Position numbers and translations under genes: made by a program. 39,678 nucleotides of DNA from Desulfobacteraceae bacterium (GTDB taxonomy: Bacteria; Desulfobacterota; Desulfobacteria; Desulfobacterales; SURF-7). The stretch covers positions 1-39,678 of the forward strand of contig QZKS01000086.1 of the NCBI GenBank assembly GCA_003599865.1, in the 5' to 3' direction. Positions within the stretch are counted from its first letter, which is position 1, and each line of letters opens with the position of its first letter. Positions 16,507-24,810 of the stretch are shown in pieces. The notes beneath the pieces were generated by a model. The model was not told the origin of the DNA. It worked only from the letters and a program-made list of their open reading frames with translations, and did not search any database.

Positions 16507-17730
16507 ATGCGAGATGTAGCAATTGTCGGCGCTGGAATGATCAAATTCGGCAAATACCCGGAGAAAGGGATTAAGGATCTTGTTCGTGAGGCCGTAACCG
16601 AAACACTCAAGGACGCAGGAATGGATTCCTCCCTTCTGGAAGCCGCCTATGTCGGTTCGGCTGCCCCTGGTATCATGACCGGACAGGAGCAAATCAAGGC
16701 GCAGGTCACACTGAGTGCGATGGGTATTGATACCATACCCATGTATAATATTGAAAACGCCTGTGCAAGCTCTTCTTCTGCATTCAATCTTGCTTATACT
16801 GCTGTCGGCGCCGGTGTATATGACTGCGCCCTCGTTGTCGGATTCGAAAAATTATATGACAAGGATAAAATGAAATCATTCATGGCCTTGGGAACCGCTG
16901 TTGATATTGAAAACGTCATGCAGTTTCTGGAAGATTTTATGGCAAAACAAGGTAAAAACGAAAGCATCATGTCTTCCGACAGCGGAAAAAGTAAAAGCAT
17001 TTTCATGGATATGTATGCCTATTATACCAGAACCTACATGGAACGATATGGATTGACCCAGGAACATTTTGCAAAAATTGCCGTAAAAAGCCATAAAAAT
17101 GGAGCGCTGAATCCGCATGCCATGTATCAGAAGGAGGTCACGGTCGAGGAAGTGATTAACTCGGGAGATATTTCTTATCCTTTAACCAAAATGATGTGCT
17201 CCCCGGTTTGCGATGGAGCTGCGGCAGCGATTATCTGTTCCAAAGAAAAAGCCGCACAATTTACAACAACCCCTATCTGGGTGCAAGCTTCCGTGATTGG
17301 AAGCGGAAGGGTAAGCCATGATCTAGGAGATACGCTGACAAAGAGGCTGGGTCCAAAAGCTTTTGAATCCGCTGGAATTGGGCCTGAAGATATTGATATC
17401 ATAGAGGTTCATGATGCCACCTCGCCTTCTGAAATTATTACCCTGATTGAACTTGGCATTATTCCGGGTGAAGATGCGCCCCGATGTATTGATGAGGGAT
17501 GGCTGGAGCTGAACGGTAAAATGCCATCGAATACCTCGGGAGGCCTTGCATCAAAAGGGCATCCCATTGGAGCCACCGGTCTTGGTCAAATCCATGAAGT
17601 TGTTCAGCAGCTCAGAGGGAATGCGGGAAAACGTCAGGTAGCCGGGGCTAAAGTCGGTATGACTCACAACGGGGGCGGAATTCTTGGCGTAGATGCCGCA
17701 GCAATGGCTCTGCACATATTCAAGCGGTAG
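16507..17730 (+). CDS. Thiolase, SCP2/SCP-x-like branch
   Basis: 407 residues from the ATG at 16507, which follows AAAGGAGTTTTTC; the ATG at 16480 has no such site. The nucleophile Cys86 is in ENACASSSSAF, the HPIGATG histidine is His352 and the C-terminal catalytic element is THNGGG with His387, the form typical of SCP2-type thiolases rather than the Cys-GGG of FadA/AtoB. The family cleaves or forms 3-oxoacyl-CoA, often with bulky or branched substrates; some relatives do not condense at all. In bacteria such thiolases often work with a small OB-fold (DUF35) partner, which is absent here. Sits between two Fe-S genes and probably acts on the product of the SDR fusion. Confidence 0.9.
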   Translation: MRDVAIVGAGMIKFGKYPEKGIKDLVREAVTETLKDAGMDSSLLEAAYVGSAAPGIMTGQEQIKAQVTLSAMGIDTIPMYNIENACASSSSAFNLAYTAVGAGVYDCALVVGFEKLYDKDKMKSFMALGTAVDIENVMQFLEDFMAKQGKNESIMSSDSGKSKSIFMDMYAYYTRTYMERYGLTQEHFAKIAVKSHKNGALNPHAMYQKEVTVEEVINSGDISYPLTKMMCSPVCDGAAAAIICSKEKAAQFTTTPIWVQASVIGSGRVSHDLGDTLTKRLGPKAFESAGIGPEDIDIIEVHDATSPSEIITLIELGIIPGEDAPRCIDEGWLELNGKMPSNTSGGLASKGHPIGATGLGQIHEVVQQLRGNAGKRQVAGAKVGMTHNGGGILGVDAAAMALHIFKR

Positions 17731-17733
17731 AAG

Positions 17734-17814
17734 AAAAAAGTGCCTTTGGGTTTTCATTTATCAATCATAAACAACTGGCTGACATCACACACATGATAGC
17801 CAAAGGCACTTTTT
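17734..17814 (+). terminator. Long-loop hairpin after the thiolase gene (terminator or mRNA-stability element)
   Basis: A 15-bp perfect inverted repeat: AAAAAGTGCCTTTGG (17735-17749) and CCAAAGGCACTTTTT (17800-17814), with a 50-base loop. The T run after the right arm would suit intrinsic termination, but the loop is much longer than usual. It lies in the 139-bp gap between the thiolase and the next Fe-S gene, so it may only reduce read-through. Confidence 0.5.
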
Positions 17815-17869
17815 ACTTCTCATTGTGATCAAACAATTAGGATATTGTCTCTATCCGGGAGAAAAGTCA

Positions 17870-18775
17870 ATGAAGCAATCTTCAAAAGATATCTTAAAAA
17901 GACATGGTTGGCGAATTGACAGAGCGATACACAATTTCTGCTATTTTTACTTTCATAAACCGTATGTAGCAGGTGCACGTCTCCTGACCAAAACAACCGT
18001 ACTCCTTCTCTCCTGGTTTAAACCGATCAAAGTGATCCCGAATGCTGTTTTTAACCGTTATCATTCTAAAATCCTTTCCACCGGCGATGTAACCAAAATA
18101 TTAACCCTCAATGAAGATATTGACCTGGGAATAGACAAAAGCAAACGGGTTCTGCCATTTAAATATGCTACCAAAATATTCATCCGGAACCCGAAATTAA
18201 TCGCCACAATGGATTGCCCCTGTGCGCTAAACCAGAAAGAATCGGAGCGCTGTCAACCATTGCGAAAATGTATTGCCATCGGCCAAGACTTTGCTCCTAT
18301 ATGGCTCGAGCACTGCAAGGAAAAATACAATGCCATCCAGATTACACAGGAAGAAGCGTTAGACATCATCAAAGAAGCACGAAAAACCGGACATGTTACC
18401 AATGCTTTTTTAAAAGTCGCCACAGGCGGCATCACAGGGATTATTTGCAACTGCTGTCCAAAGTGCTGTGTTGAGATCGAGGCGACAAGGCTTTCCCGAA
18501 AGATTGATCCCGATATTTCTCAATATGCGCCTTCCGGGTATTCGGTAAAGCATGATCCTGAATTGTGCACGCTCTGTGGTGAATGCGAACAGGTTTGTCC
18601 CTTTGAAGCCATCAAAATCCATGACAATCAATTTATCTATGATATCAAAGCGTGTATGGGTTGCGAACTCTGCGTCGAGAGATGCCCTACGGCAGCTCTG
18701 ACGCTGTATAATGATCCGGAAAAACTTCTTCCCCTTGATATTGAATTGCTGAAAACGGAATTGAATAAAGAATAG
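17870..18775 (+). CDS. Fe-S protein with Cys module shared with the 600-residue SDR fusion, and 2[4Fe-4S] ferredoxin
   Basis: 301 residues from the ATG at 17870 (CGGGAG upstream); a GTG at 17825 would add 15 residues. The N-terminal 110 residues are basic with one hydrophobic stretch (TTVLLLSWF, about 42-50). A Cys module follows: Cys116 and Cys118 (MDCPCALN), Cys128, Cys134, Cys149, then Cys193/195/196/199/200 (IICNCCPKCC). It ends in two [4Fe-4S] motifs, Cys233/236/239/243 and Cys262/265/268/272. The order and wording (MDxCxC, xxeeAxxxxxxAxxxGxvxN, CxCCxxCC, ferredoxin) match residues 415-575 of the SDR fusion upstream, so the two are paralogous over this part. Role unknown; electron transfer for the SDR-thiolase pathway is likely. 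Ends 5 bp from the convergent ubiB-like gene. Confidence 0.82.
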   Translation: MKQSSKDILKRHGWRIDRAIHNFCYFYFHKPYVAGARLLTKTTVLLLSWFKPIKVIPNAVFNRYHSKILSTGDVTKILTLNEDIDLGIDKSKRVLPFKYATKIFIRNPKLIATMDCPCALNQKESERCQPLRKCIAIGQDFAPIWLEHCKEKYNAIQITQEEALDIIKEARKTGHVTNAFLKVATGGITGIICNCCPKCCVEIEATRLSRKIDPDISQYAPSGYSVKHDPELCTLCGECEQVCPFEAIKIHDNQFIYDIKACMGCELCVERCPTAALTLYNDPEKLLPLDIELLKTELNKE

Positions 18776-18780
18776 GCGGG

Positions 18781-20475
18781 TTACAAACCTTTTCGGAAAA
18801 TCGCAACCAGCAGCCAGATTCCCATTACAGCGGCGGCCAGAAAGCCGATAATGCCGATCAACGAGATGCCGTATAATAACGGTGGTGTGTCGGAAATCAC
18901 AATCAATGCGGAACCCACAAGCAGTGCTGCAATAATGATGGAAAAGGAAAGCCGATTGTTGATCTGATGTTGGGCGGCGATGTATTTATCGAGTCCCCGG
19001 TGTTCCATTTGCACATTGAACTTCCCACGCCGGAGAAGCCTTGAGATATCCAAAAGGTCCTTTGGAAACTGCTGAACAAAAGTGTTCATATCTCCTGCAA
19101 AACCAAGGAGGTCTGAAGCGATTCTCTGCGGATAGGTTCTTGCGATTTTAACTTTGGCGAGAAAAGGCGCGATCTGCGCAACCATATCAAAGCCAGGGGC
19201 CAGTTTTTTGGCCACTCCCTCTACTGTCCCCAGAGCCTTGATCATCAGATAAATATCAGGAGGAAGAACGAGTTTATGATGAAACAACAGCTCCAGAAGA
19301 TGCTGCATCAGCTTACCGAATTCAATATCCTTAAGCGGCTTATATAAATGCCTTCCCATGAAATCCGATAGCTCTCGCTCAAGATAGTGAATATCCGGTT
19401 CCTCTTCGTAGCTTGTCAATTTAAGAAGAGCTTGCGCCGCGATCGGTGCGTTTCGATGGACCACACTATCCAGAAGATCGACAAAAATTTCCCGTGTAGG
19501 ACGATCCACAACACCTACCATACCAAAATCAATCAATCCGATAACATTTCCCGGCAGAATGAAAAAATTACCCGGATGTGGATCTGCATGAAAAAACCCG
19601 TAAATAAATACCTGCTTTAACGTCAGATTTACACCACGGGATGTGATGAGCCTTGGATTCAGGTTTGCCTGCCTGAGCTTATCTACTTCGGAAGCCTTGA
19701 TTCCCTCAATATACTCCATGGTCAAAACGGAGGTTGTTGTGGTTTCACGATAAACTTTCGGAATATAAACAGTGGGATCTCTCTGAAAAAGCCGACCAAA
19801 CCGCTCCATGTTTGTCGCTTCCACGGTATAATCGATTTCTTTTGCCAGCGTATTGGCGAACTCTTCCACAATCCTTACCGGACGGTACATAGCCATCTCT
19901 TCGATGTTATTCTCCATTAGCGTGGCAAGATACAACATGATCTCAAGATCGATTTCAATCTGTTTTCTGATGGCAGGACGCTGAATCTTGACAACGACAT
20001 TTTCATTATCCGGCAAACGGGCTCGATGCACCTGGCCAATGGATGCGGATGCAAGAGGGGTTTCATCAAAAGAATGAAAGATTTCCAGGGGATCGCCCCC
20101 CAATTCATTTTTGATAATTTCTTTTACGTGAGCGTATGGAAAAGGGGGAACCTTATCTTGCAGTTTTGATAGTTCGTCAATAAACTCGGAAGGAATCAAA
20201 CCCGGCCTTGTTGAAATAATTTGCCCTAGTTTGATGAAAGTCGGTCCCAGTTCCTCAAAAACAACCCTTACCCTCTCAGCCCTGGTCGTTTTTTCAACAT
20301 GATCGCGCCGGTTTTTCGATATAATCTGCAAACCGGCTTCAATATATTGATCAATCTTAAGGCGATTCAACAGGTCGCCGAAACCATATTTAAACAGGAC
20401 GCCCAGAATCTGGCGATATCGGTTAAAATGACGATAGGTGCGACCAACCACACCAATTTTTTGTATGCTCAGCAT
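18781..20475 (-). CDS. ubiB: UbiB / ABC1 (COQ8, AarF) family atypical kinase
   Basis: 564 residues, the usual length. Family hallmarks are all present: the KxGQ motif (GPTFIKLGQIISTRPGLIP), the Ala-rich nucleotide loop (PLASASIGQVHRA), the ATP-binding Lys (VVVKIQRP), the catalytic HADPHPGNF loop and the IDFGMVG metal motif. Two C-terminal hydrophobic segments (LSFSIIIAALLVGSALIVI; LIGIIGFLAAAVMGIWLLV) anchor it in the inner membrane. UbiB-type proteins are ATPases or kinases needed for isoprenoid quinone or lipid biology; an organism of this kind would use menaquinone, so the symbol is by family only. Cotranscribed after the phasin-like gene (17 bp gap). Confidence 0.9.
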   Translation of the reverse strand: MLSIQKIGVVGRTYRHFNRYRQILGVLFKYGFGDLLNRLKIDQYIEAGLQIISKNRRDHVEKTTRAERVRVVFEELGPTFIKLGQIISTRPGLIPSEFIDELSKLQDKVPPFPYAHVKEIIKNELGGDPLEIFHSFDETPLASASIGQVHRARLPDNENVVVKIQRPAIRKQIEIDLEIMLYLATLMENNIEEMAMYRPVRIVEEFANTLAKEIDYTVEATNMERFGRLFQRDPTVYIPKVYRETTTTSVLTMEYIEGIKASEVDKLRQANLNPRLITSRGVNLTLKQVFIYGFFHADPHPGNFFILPGNVIGLIDFGMVGVVDRPTREIFVDLLDSVVHRNAPIAAQALLKLTSYEEEPDIHYLERELSDFMGRHLYKPLKDIEFGKLMQHLLELLFHHKLVLPPDIYLMIKALGTVEGVAKKLAPGFDMVAQIAPFLAKVKIARTYPQRIASDLLGFAGDMNTFVQQFPKDLLDISRLLRRGKFNVQMEHRGLDKYIAAQHQINNRLSFSIIIAALLVGSALIVISDTPPLLYGISLIGIIGFLAAAVMGIWLLVAIFRKGL

Positions 20476-20492
20476 TGTGATAAAAACCCCTG

Positions 20493-20819
20493 CTACTTGT
20501 CTGCCGGGTTGGACAACCGAGCATTCTCTTTCTTCAGCTCTTCTATTTCCTTTCTGAGTTCCGCCACTTCTTCACTGGATGCAACCTTTGCTTTTGTTAT
20601 GATATCCTGAGTGATTCTTTCGATCCTGGTTTCAAGGTTTTCTCTGGCTTCATCATATCGTTTTAAAAGTTCATCAATAAATTTTTCCCCTTCATTTTCC
20701 GAAACCTCACCACGGGTTACCAGATCCCTTGCCCAGTCCTCGACCTCATCCTTTGTTTTTAATGCAAGTCCAATACCTGTCATCATCGTTTTTTTCATAA
20801 CACCCATCAGGTCGGTCAT
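20493..20819 (-). CDS. Phasin-like small helical protein
   Basis: 108 residues, strong ribosome site GGAGGGCCTTGGT. The N-terminal half (KKTMMTGIGLALKTKDEVEDWARDLVTRGEV) looks like the start of phasin-family proteins (PhaF/PhaI, polyhydroxyalkanoate granule-associated), and the C-terminal half (about 60-105, EVAELRKEIEELKKENARL) is a coiled coil with leucine heptads. Such small proteins are widely found directly upstream of ubiB-like genes. It may bind a lipid or granule surface or partner the kinase. No PHA synthase is visible here, so granule binding is only a family suggestion. Confidence 0.75.
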   Translation of the reverse strand: MTDLMGVMKKTMMTGIGLALKTKDEVEDWARDLVTRGEVSENEGEKFIDELLKRYDEARENLETRIERITQDIITKAKVASSEEVAELRKEIEELKKENARLSNPADK

Positions 20820-20901
20820 ACCAAGGCCCTCCTTCTCTGCGATTTAGGTATATACTGTCATAAAATATCTTGCATTAAGCACATTCGCGGACTTTCCAGC
20901 A

Positions 20902-20920
20902 AGGGAATACCGGTTTCCCT
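20902..20920. repeat. Inverted repeat upstream of the phasin-like gene
   Basis: AGGGAA-N7-TTCCCT lies about 85 bases upstream of the start at 20819 and 70 bases after the acyl-CoA dehydrogenase stop. It could be an operator for the phasin-ubiB pair. No clear promoter boxes were found with it. Confidence 0.25.
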
Positions 20921-20987
20921 ATCGATTGATATCATATTTCAGGCTTGACTGTATCCTGAATATAACTTCTATTTTATAAAAAATCAA

Positions 20988-22832
20988 TTACTTACTTCCA
21001 AAAGACATTTCCCGTATTTCGACAGCCGCCCCATCGGTCTCCTCAATGGCATTCAGTTTCCCCATGGTTATGGGCAATATGTTCTTAATAAAGTATCGTG
21101 CTGTTTTCAGTTGGCCGTCATAGAATGCCGCATCCTTATTCTTCATCACCTTTGCAGTTACATCATCCGGATTCAGGCTGCCAACCAGCTTTTCCAGTTT
21201 CGGCGCAGCAACTGTTGCTCTCCACAAGAGCATCCATGCCATTGTCAAGTCACCAACAACTTCAAGAAAAGGATGGGCAAAGGCATAGGCATGTTCCACT
21301 TTATCAGACATGGCTTTTTTCCCCAGCGTGAGGGCTACTTCACTGAGCCTGGTAAAAACATCATCCACTGTTTGTGTCAGCTCCGAAATCCCGGAAACTT
21401 TTTTTGCATTGTTGATACTTGTTCGAATTTCACCAAGAAAATCCATGAACGTTTTACCATTATTCATTCCCAGTTTGCGGCCAAGCATATCCATTGCCTG
21501 AATTCCATTGGTTCCTTCATAGATCATGAAAATCCGGCAATCTCTCATCAGCTGCTCTACAGGGTATTCCTTAATGTAACCATATCCGCCATAAACCTGA
21601 ACGGCATGACTGGTGACATCCAGTGCCCGATCTGAAACATAGCCCTTGACAATAGGCGTCAGGACTTCAATGATACCACCGATCCTTTTCTTTTCTTCAT
21701 CACTATCCGCCAATGCCATTCGATCGTAACACCTTCCTGTATAGTAGATCAGACTTCTCATTCCTTCGACATAGGCTTTCATGATCATCAACTGCCGCCT
21801 GACATCCGGATGTTGAATGATCGGCACAGAGCCTTCGTTTGGCTTCATGATATTCTTGCTTTGAACCCTTTCCCTTGCATAATTCAGGGCATACAAATAG
21901 GCTGTTGTGGATACCGCAAACCCTTCAAGACCGACAAATTGCCGGGCCTCGTTCATCATCCGAAACATAGCCTGAAGTCCCTTGTTCTCCTGTCCGAGGA
22001 GCGTCCCGATGCATCCGCTCTTTCCCCCCAGGGTAAGCGAACAGGTAGCGTTACCATGCAATCCCATTTTTTCTTCAATGCCGGTACAAACAACATCATT
22101 GAACTCGCCAAGGCTGCCATCATCTTGTATACGGTATTTCGGGACCATGAAAAGAGATATCCCCCTGCTGCCCTCGGGAGCGCCTTCAATTCGGGCAAGG
22201 GTGGGATGAATAATATTTTCCACCATATTCTGCTCCCCACCGGAAATAAATATTTTGGAACCGGTAATGGAATAGGTTCCGTCATCATTTCTTTTTGCTG
22301 AAGTGGTCAATGCCCCCAGATCCGATCCGGCCTCCGGTTCAGTAAGAAGCATGGTCCCGGACCACTGACCGGAATACATCTTCTTTAAAACCTGTTCTTT
22401 CTGCTGATCCGTACCAAATTCCTCAATGAGCTTTGCCGCACCATGGCTTAAACTGTGATACAGCATAAAAGCGGCATTTGCTCCATGAAAATATTCATTG
22501 GCTGCCAGAGATACAAGTTTCGGCATCCCCTGCCCTCCCCACTTGGGATCATCGGTCATGGCAAGCCATTCACCTTCCTTGTATAGATTATTAATTTTAT
22601 GAAAAGACTCCGGAACCATCACTTTTCCATCTTCGAATCGACATCCTTCATCCCCCGGAACCTGTGTCGGTAATATTTCCTTTATGGCGAGATTTCTGGC
22701 TTCTGACACGATCAGGTCAATTGTCTTTTTATCAAATTCCGCAAATTTTTTGTTTTTTGAAAGCTCTCCGGCCTCCATTTGTTCATGAAGAGCAAAATCA
22801 ACATCTCGTCGATCTGCAATTAACTGTGCCAT
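20988..22832 (-). CDS. Acyl-CoA dehydrogenase, long (about 600-residue) type
   Basis: 614 residues, start after AAAGGAGACAAAAGA. FAD-dependent alpha,beta-dehydrogenation of an acyl-CoA. Seen are the N-terminal domain (KMYSGQWSGTMLLTEPEAGSD, here the LLTEPEAGSDLG flavin motif), SKIFISGGEQNM, the middle beta domain, the helical domain (MNEARQFVGLEGFA) and the catalytic base Glu439 in IYEGTNGIQAMD, followed by the extra C-terminal domain of the DmdC-like/AcdA long subgroup. It is a close paralogue of the gene at 38681-39678. Electrons would go to ETF, which is not in the window. Alone in its transcription unit. Confidence 0.93.
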   Translation of the reverse strand: MAQLIADRRDVDFALHEQMEAGELSKNKKFAEFDKKTIDLIVSEARNLAIKEILPTQVPGDEGCRFEDGKVMVPESFHKINNLYKEGEWLAMTDDPKWGGQGMPKLVSLAANEYFHGANAAFMLYHSLSHGAAKLIEEFGTDQQKEQVLKKMYSGQWSGTMLLTEPEAGSDLGALTTSAKRNDDGTYSITGSKIFISGGEQNMVENIIHPTLARIEGAPEGSRGISLFMVPKYRIQDDGSLGEFNDVVCTGIEEKMGLHGNATCSLTLGGKSGCIGTLLGQENKGLQAMFRMMNEARQFVGLEGFAVSTTAYLYALNYARERVQSKNIMKPNEGSVPIIQHPDVRRQLMIMKAYVEGMRSLIYYTGRCYDRMALADSDEEKKRIGGIIEVLTPIVKGYVSDRALDVTSHAVQVYGGYGYIKEYPVEQLMRDCRIFMIYEGTNGIQAMDMLGRKLGMNNGKTFMDFLGEIRTSINNAKKVSGISELTQTVDDVFTRLSEVALTLGKKAMSDKVEHAYAFAHPFLEVVGDLTMAWMLLWRATVAAPKLEKLVGSLNPDDVTAKVMKNKDAAFYDGQLKTARYFIKNILPITMGKLNAIEETDGAAVEIREMSFGSK

Positions 22833-23147
22833 TCTTTTGTCTCCTTTATATTGATCAATATCAAATTTTATATTATTTCAGAATAAAAAACCCCGCATTT
22901 CTCTGCGAAAAATCTTGCCTAGATTATCAGAAAGTTCTTATTAAGACAATTGCCGAATGATGTCAAGAAAGCTTGGATAACGAGAACAGCAGATAAAAGC
23001 TTATCATAGCTGATGAGCGGCCATAATCTTCATATCGGATCAGAAAACACATATGACTGCAAAAACCTGCTTGACTGTTCGCCTTGGCTATCTTACTTTA
23101 ACAAATGTATTTAATAATGGAAATCAAAAGAAAGTGAGGAATATTTC
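22833..23147. other. Divergent intergenic region between acyl-CoA dehydrogenase and the cooC cassette
   Basis: 315 bp without a gene. It holds one promoter candidate for each direction. For the minus strand: TTGACA (22966-22961), 17 bp, TAATAA (22943-22938). A small palindrome GATAA-AAGC-TTATC is at 22991-23004. The part from 22861 to 22915 is AT-rich with a weak CGCA/TGCG stem. No RNA gene seen. Confidence 0.5.
23071..23099 (+). promoter_or_regulatory. Candidate promoter of the cooC cassette
   Basis: TTGACT (23071-23076), 17-bp spacer, TACTTT (23094-23099), about 42 bases upstream of the leader end and ATG at 23148. The -35 is good; the -10 matches only three of six bases. Confidence 0.35.
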
Positions 23148-23897
23148 ATGCCTTTTTCAATTGCACTTGCCGGAAAGGGAGGCACTGGTAAAACAACTGT
23201 TTCCGGAATGCTGATCAAATATCTTATTCGTAATGGGAAAAAACCCGTGTTGGCAGTTGATGCGGACAGCAACGCAAATTTAAATGAAGTTCTTGGCCTT
23301 GAGGTTTCGGACACCCTCGGAAACGCAAGGGAAGAAATGAAAAAAGGGATTGTCCCCGGCGGAATGACCAAGGATGTTTTCATGTCTATGAAGCTTGAGC
23401 AAGCGATTTCGGAAGCGGAAGGATACGATCTGGTCGTTATGGGTCAGCCGGAAGGTTCCGGCTGCTATTGTGCAGCCAATACCCTGTTGACCGGCTTTCT
23501 GGAAAAATTATCCGGGAACTATCCATATATTGTGATGGACAATGAGGCGGGCATGGAACATATCAGCCGCCTCACCACCAACAACGTGGATATTCTGCTT
23601 ACGGTTACCGACTCTTCAAGGCGCGGACTCCAGGCCGCCATACGGATTCATCAATTGGCAATAAACCTGAATATCGGGGTTAAAAAAAGCTATCTGATTA
23701 TCAACCAATGCAAGGAAGAGCCGTCCAGTGCGGTTCTGGATATGATCAAAGATGCGGGTATCGAGCTTGCCGGAATCATCCCTGAAGATAATGCTGTCTA
23801 TGAATTTGATCTGAATGGAACCCCGACAATCGAAATACCGGAGGACAACAAAGCCATTCAGGCTGCATTCCGGATATTTGATAAAATCATCCCGTGA
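23148..23897 (+). CDS. CooC/AcsF-like P-loop ATPase for nickel insertion
   Basis: 249 residues, start after GTGAGGAATATTTC. A MinD/ParA-type ATPase: Walker A GKGGTGKTT (9-17), VDADSNANLNEVLG (38-50), VVMGQPEGSGCYCAAN (97-111) with the Ni-binding CxC pair Cys106/Cys108 that defines CooC, DNEAGMEHISR and TVTDSSRRG. CooC-type proteins dimerise and load Ni into carbon monoxide dehydrogenase or acetyl-CoA synthase. No CODH/ACS structural gene is in the window. It is translationally coupled to the next gene (stop overlaps a GTG start). The symbol is left blank because CooC and AcsF cannot be told apart here. Confidence 0.88.
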   Translation: MPFSIALAGKGGTGKTTVSGMLIKYLIRNGKKPVLAVDADSNANLNEVLGLEVSDTLGNAREEMKKGIVPGGMTKDVFMSMKLEQAISEAEGYDLVVMGQPEGSGCYCAANTLLTGFLEKLSGNYPYIVMDNEAGMEHISRLTTNNVDILLTVTDSSRRGLQAAIRIHQLAINLNIGVKKSYLIINQCKEEPSSAVLDMIKDAGIELAGIIPEDNAVYEFDLNGTPTIEIPEDNKAIQAAFRIFDKIIP

Positions 23898-24790
23898 TCC
23901 GACTCCATATGCCTGAGCACAAGACACGTAACAGAATCACTTGCGACCCTGATGAAAACAAGGTTCCGCAAAAAGATTTATACATCTATTATCTCAAGGG
24001 TCTCCTGCCTTCCGGGGCAACAGACTCGGCAGACCATTTTCTGGGAAACTGGGAAGAGGATGATTATTCATTTCTCTTCTTTTCCCGCCCGTCAGATCAA
24101 TTTGTTGATGAAAAAATATCTACCCTCCCCAACATACAACTTCTGGATAAATATGAAATGACGTATGAGGAATGGCATGGTGATAAAATAACAACCTTGC
24201 GCGTGAACCAATTTATCATCATTCCCCCTTGGGAAAGAAAGAATCAAAACATGCAATCTCAGGATGAATTTGAGATCATTCTCGACCCTGGATTGGTGTT
24301 TGGAACCGGAACCCATCCAACCACAAACGACTGTCTTGAAGCACTGTTAACTTTATGGTATGGTGCTGAAATAGAATCGATTTTAGACTTGGGAACCGGA
24401 ACAGGACTGCTTGCAATCGCTGCCGTAAAATTGGGTTGCAAGAGAGCCCTTGCCGTGGATTTCAATCTTCTTGCAGCGAAAACCGCCTATAAAAATGTTT
24501 GCCTGAACGGATTAGAGGGGAAAATACTCGTTGTGCATGGCCGTGCTGAAGAATTAATGGACAAACCATCAGACCTCATGATATCGAATATTCATTATGA
24601 TGTGATGAAAAATCTGATTAATACGGAGGCATTTCTGAATTTTCGTTATTTCATTCTATCCGGTTTATTGCGCAGTGAGGCAAAGAGTGTGGCGGATCAA
24701 TTAAAAAGGCTCCCTGTAAAAATTCTGAAAACCTGGGATCAAGATGGTGTATGGCATACTTTTTTAGGAACAACAATCAATCTTTACTAA
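23894..24790 (+). CDS. PrmA-like SAM-dependent methyltransferase
   Basis: 298 residues from a GTG that overlaps the cooC stop (GTGA); an ATG at 23909 is an alternative. The family features of ribosomal protein L11 methyltransferase are present: IIIPPWER, LDPGLVFGTGTHPTTNDCLE (20 residues, about 129-148) and SAM motif I ILDLGTGTGLLAIAAV (about 160-175). The motif equivalent to NI-L in PrmA reads MISNIHYDVM. The N-terminal substrate domain is divergent. True PrmA trimethylates L11; placement between a Ni ATPase and a metallo-beta-lactamase-fold gene suggests a different target, but that is inference. Confidence 0.8.
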   Translation: MIRLHMPEHKTRNRITCDPDENKVPQKDLYIYYLKGLLPSGATDSADHFLGNWEEDDYSFLFFSRPSDQFVDEKISTLPNIQLLDKYEMTYEEWHGDKITTLRVNQFIIIPPWERKNQNMQSQDEFEIILDPGLVFGTGTHPTTNDCLEALLTLWYGAEIESILDLGTGTGLLAIAAVKLGCKRALAVDFNLLAAKTAYKNVCLNGLEGKILVVHGRAEELMDKPSDLMISNIHYDVMKNLINTEAFLNFRYFILSGLLRSEAKSVADQLKRLPVKILKTWDQDGVWHTFLGTTINLY

Positions 24791-24810
24791 TTCAACCTGA
24801 AAGGTAACTC

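Noticed and set aside
22991-23004. Short palindrome GATAA-AAGC-TTATC
   Set aside because: Five-bp arms in AT-rich DNA are expected by chance and it is not tied to promoter boxes.
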